From Candidatus Binatus soli (GTDB taxonomy: Bacteria > Desulfobacterota > Binatia > Binatales > Binataceae), in the NCBI GenBank assembly GCA_002479255.1, contig DLMJ01000006.1, positions 1 through 64,000 on the forward strand: a stretch of 64,000 nucleotides of DNA, written 5' to 3'. A program made the translations under genes and the position numbers. How positions within the stretch are numbered: the stretch's first letter is position 1; each line of letters begins with the position of its first letter. The notes under the pieces were generated by a model. It ran no database searches and was not told the origin of the DNA. It saw only the letters and a list, made by a program, of their open reading frames with translations. Of this stretch, positions 62,711 to 64,000 are shown in pieces.

Positions 62711-63067
62711 TTACAGGTCATCCTCGCCCGATCCGTCATCGCCCAAATCACCACCGCTCTCCAATTCCTCGACCGCTTCGTCGAATTCCGGGCCGTTGAA
62801 CTCGTCGCCCATCTCCTTGCCCATCCGCTTCATCATCCGCGCGACGCTCTTGGGATCGTTCTCGTCGATGTCGCCCATCTTCGACGGATCGGCGAGCGAC
62901 TCCATTCGCGATTCCTCGCTGCGCGGCATCGCGAATCGCGACATCAGGCGGCGCATTTTCTTTCCGCCGCAATGCGCGCAAACCGCGTCAACCTTTTCGC
63001 TGACGCGCGTGGTCAGGACGCTGGTCGTCCGGCGGCACTTCTCGCAACGATATTCGTAGATCGGCAT
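62711..63067 (-). CDS. FmdB-family zinc-ribbon protein
   Basis: A 118-residue protein beginning MPIYEYRCEKCRRTTSVL, the FmdB/CxxC putative regulatory domain, with a second pair in VCAHCGGKKMRRL making a four-Cys ribbon. The C-terminus is very acidic (EELESGGDLGDDGSGEDD). The role is unknown; these proteins are often adjacent to unrelated genes. It lies between ispF (convergent) and TatD. Confidence 0.85.
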   Translation of the reverse strand: MPIYEYRCEKCRRTTSVLTTRVSEKVDAVCAHCGGKKMRRLMSRFAMPRSEESRMESLADPSKMGDIDENDPKSVARMMKRMGKEMGDEFNGPEFDEAVEELESGGDLGDDGSGEDDL

Positions 63068-63149
63068 AGGGACGGTATTGTATCTGCTGCCAACGCAGAT
63101 TTCACGGACAATTAATTCCTCGATCCCGGTGAATGCGCAAAAACGGTGG

Positions 63150-63923
63150 TTACTCTCTGATTCGAAACAGCGCGCGCGCGTTGGCCGTCGTCAATCCGGC
63201 GATTTCCTCGAACGTAGTGCACCGCAGATGCGCAATCGCGGCGACCACATCCTTGATCATCGCTGGTTCGGTCAACCGCCCCGCGAACTGGCCGCCGTAC
63301 GGCCACGGTCCGTCGGTCTCGGCAAGTATCCTGTTCGAAGGCAACATCCGGGCGAGATCGCGATCGCGCTCCCGGTAGGCGACCTCGGGGGTCAGCGAAA
63401 TAAAGTATCCGGCGTTGATGATCGCGCGCGTGGTCTGTTCGTCGGACTTATGCCAATGAAAGACCGCGCGCGTCACTCCAGCCTCGCCAATTATCGCGAG
63501 CGCCTCGGCGGCGCATCGGTGCGGCGCATGCAGTATCAGCGCCAGATCCATCGCGGCGGCGGCTTTCGCAAAGCGTGCGAGCATCAGTTTCGCAGCGTCC
63601 CGCACGCCCGCATCTCCCGCGCCTGGGCCGTACCATGGCAGTCCGACTTCGCCGACGGCGCAAATCGAGTCGCGCTCACGCGCGATCGTTTCGAGCGCCT
63701 CGAGCGCGTCATGTTCGCTATGTTCAAACTGCTCGGGATGAAATCCTAATGCCGGGAAAATGACACCCGGATATTTCCTTGCTAGTTCGAGCACTCTGCG
63801 ATTCGACGCGGGCCCAACCCCCGGCACGACCATCGCCGATACTCCCGCATCCAGCGCCCGCTTGATTGCGCCGGAAGGGTCGGGATACTGGTCAGCGTCG
63901 AGATGAACGTGGCTGTCGATCAT
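63150..63923 (-). CDS. TatD-family metal-dependent hydrolase
   Basis: A 257-residue amidohydrolase-fold enzyme. MIDSHVHLDADQYPDP supplies the HxH metal ligands. GEVGLPWYGPGAG holds the conserved Glu; ILHAPHRCAAEAL the His; VFHWHKSD another and ILAETDGPWPYGG the Asp. In canonical TatD the third motif reads LDYY or similar and the fourth includes GGF; here variants are present. DNase activity is a family inference. Confidence 0.85.
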   Translation of the reverse strand: MIDSHVHLDADQYPDPSGAIKRALDAGVSAMVVPGVGPASNRRVLELARKYPGVIFPALGFHPEQFEHSEHDALEALETIARERDSICAVGEVGLPWYGPGAGDAGVRDAAKLMLARFAKAAAAMDLALILHAPHRCAAEALAIIGEAGVTRAVFHWHKSDEQTTRAIINAGYFISLTPEVAYRERDRDLARMLPSNRILAETDGPWPYGGQFAGRLTEPAMIKDVVAAIAHLRCTTFEEIAGLTTANARALFRIRE

Positions 63924-63976
63924 TTCATTCGTATAGCAGGCATGCGCCGCGCGCGCATCGTATCGCGCGTGCCGCG

Positions 63977-64000
63977 ATGAGCGATCTTCGCCTGATGTGG
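63977..64000 (+). CDS. possible start of a CDS cut by the window edge
   Basis: ATG at 63977 reads MSDLRLMW to the end of the window. Nothing else can be said. The divergent TatD gene lies 53 bases upstream, so a promoter region would fit. Confidence 0.25.

Overview
The window is a gene-dense, high-GC stretch of a Gram-negative bacterial chromosome. Evidence for a Gram-negative envelope includes an LptD-like outer-membrane protein, lipoproteins, an L,D-transpeptidase and a lytic transglycosylase. Gene order and content point to a delta-proteobacteria-like lineage, most plausibly Candidatus Binatota/Desulfobacterota_B: trpEGDCFBA-accD-folC-lptD order, a GldA/F/G-like ABC locus followed by DUF4340, a DUF6178 protein, a TIGR03960-type radical SAM protein, and acyl-CoA dehydrogenase and phosphotransferase-family genes. 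That placement is inference. I saw no rRNA, tRNA, CRISPR array, prophage or complete insertion sequence.

Layout. 1-4.2 kb: Yip1-type membrane protein, small lipoprotein, hypothetical gene, argS and a SPOR protein. 4.3-5.9 kb: a lower-GC accessory patch with a convergent, overlapping methyltransferase and Eco29kI-like GIY-YIG restriction endonuclease, next to a dead NHL-repeat fragment. 6.1-13.8 kb: a complete trp operon (trpEGDCFBA) with accD at its end. It is preceded by a Trp-rich leader peptide, a strong intrinsic terminator and a matching antiterminator. 13.8-19.5 kb: an accessory gene coupled to accD, a repeat-rich stretch, then folC and lptD. 19.5-26.7 kb: UbiA-type prenyltransferase, APH-like kinase, NUDIX protein, a secreted protein/anti-sigma/ECF sigma trio, and polA. 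26.8-32.3 kb: Gld-like ABC system and an outer-membrane protein. 32.3-37.4 kb: acpS, 3Fe-4S ferredoxin, GNAT, and a packed DegT/ceramidase-like/rhodanese operon. 37.5-44 kb: acyl-CoA dehydrogenase, then a sugar-nucleotide and lipid-glycosylation group (UXS-like decarboxylase, ArnB-like aminotransferase, GT-C transferase) and an L,D-transpeptidase. 44-55 kb: uvrD/pcrA, rlmE, an exported BFN-PDZ protein, DUF6178, thiD, radical SAM, SH3 protein, MFS transporter and thiE. 55-59 kb: an NtrC-like regulator and NtrB-like kinase separated by a nuclease-like gene and tandem repeats. 59.4-64 kb: lytic transglycosylase, moeA, ispF, an FmdB-like protein and a TatD hydrolase.

The strongest finding is the trp attenuator, with a 26-codon leader ORF and three mutually exclusive RNA pairings that can be read base by base. 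Others are the compact restriction-modification locus with an atypical DPPH methyltransferase, the DegT-ceramidase-rhodanese operon, the exported bifunctional-nuclease/PDZ lipoprotein, and the split two-component locus around a PD-(D/E)XK-like gene.
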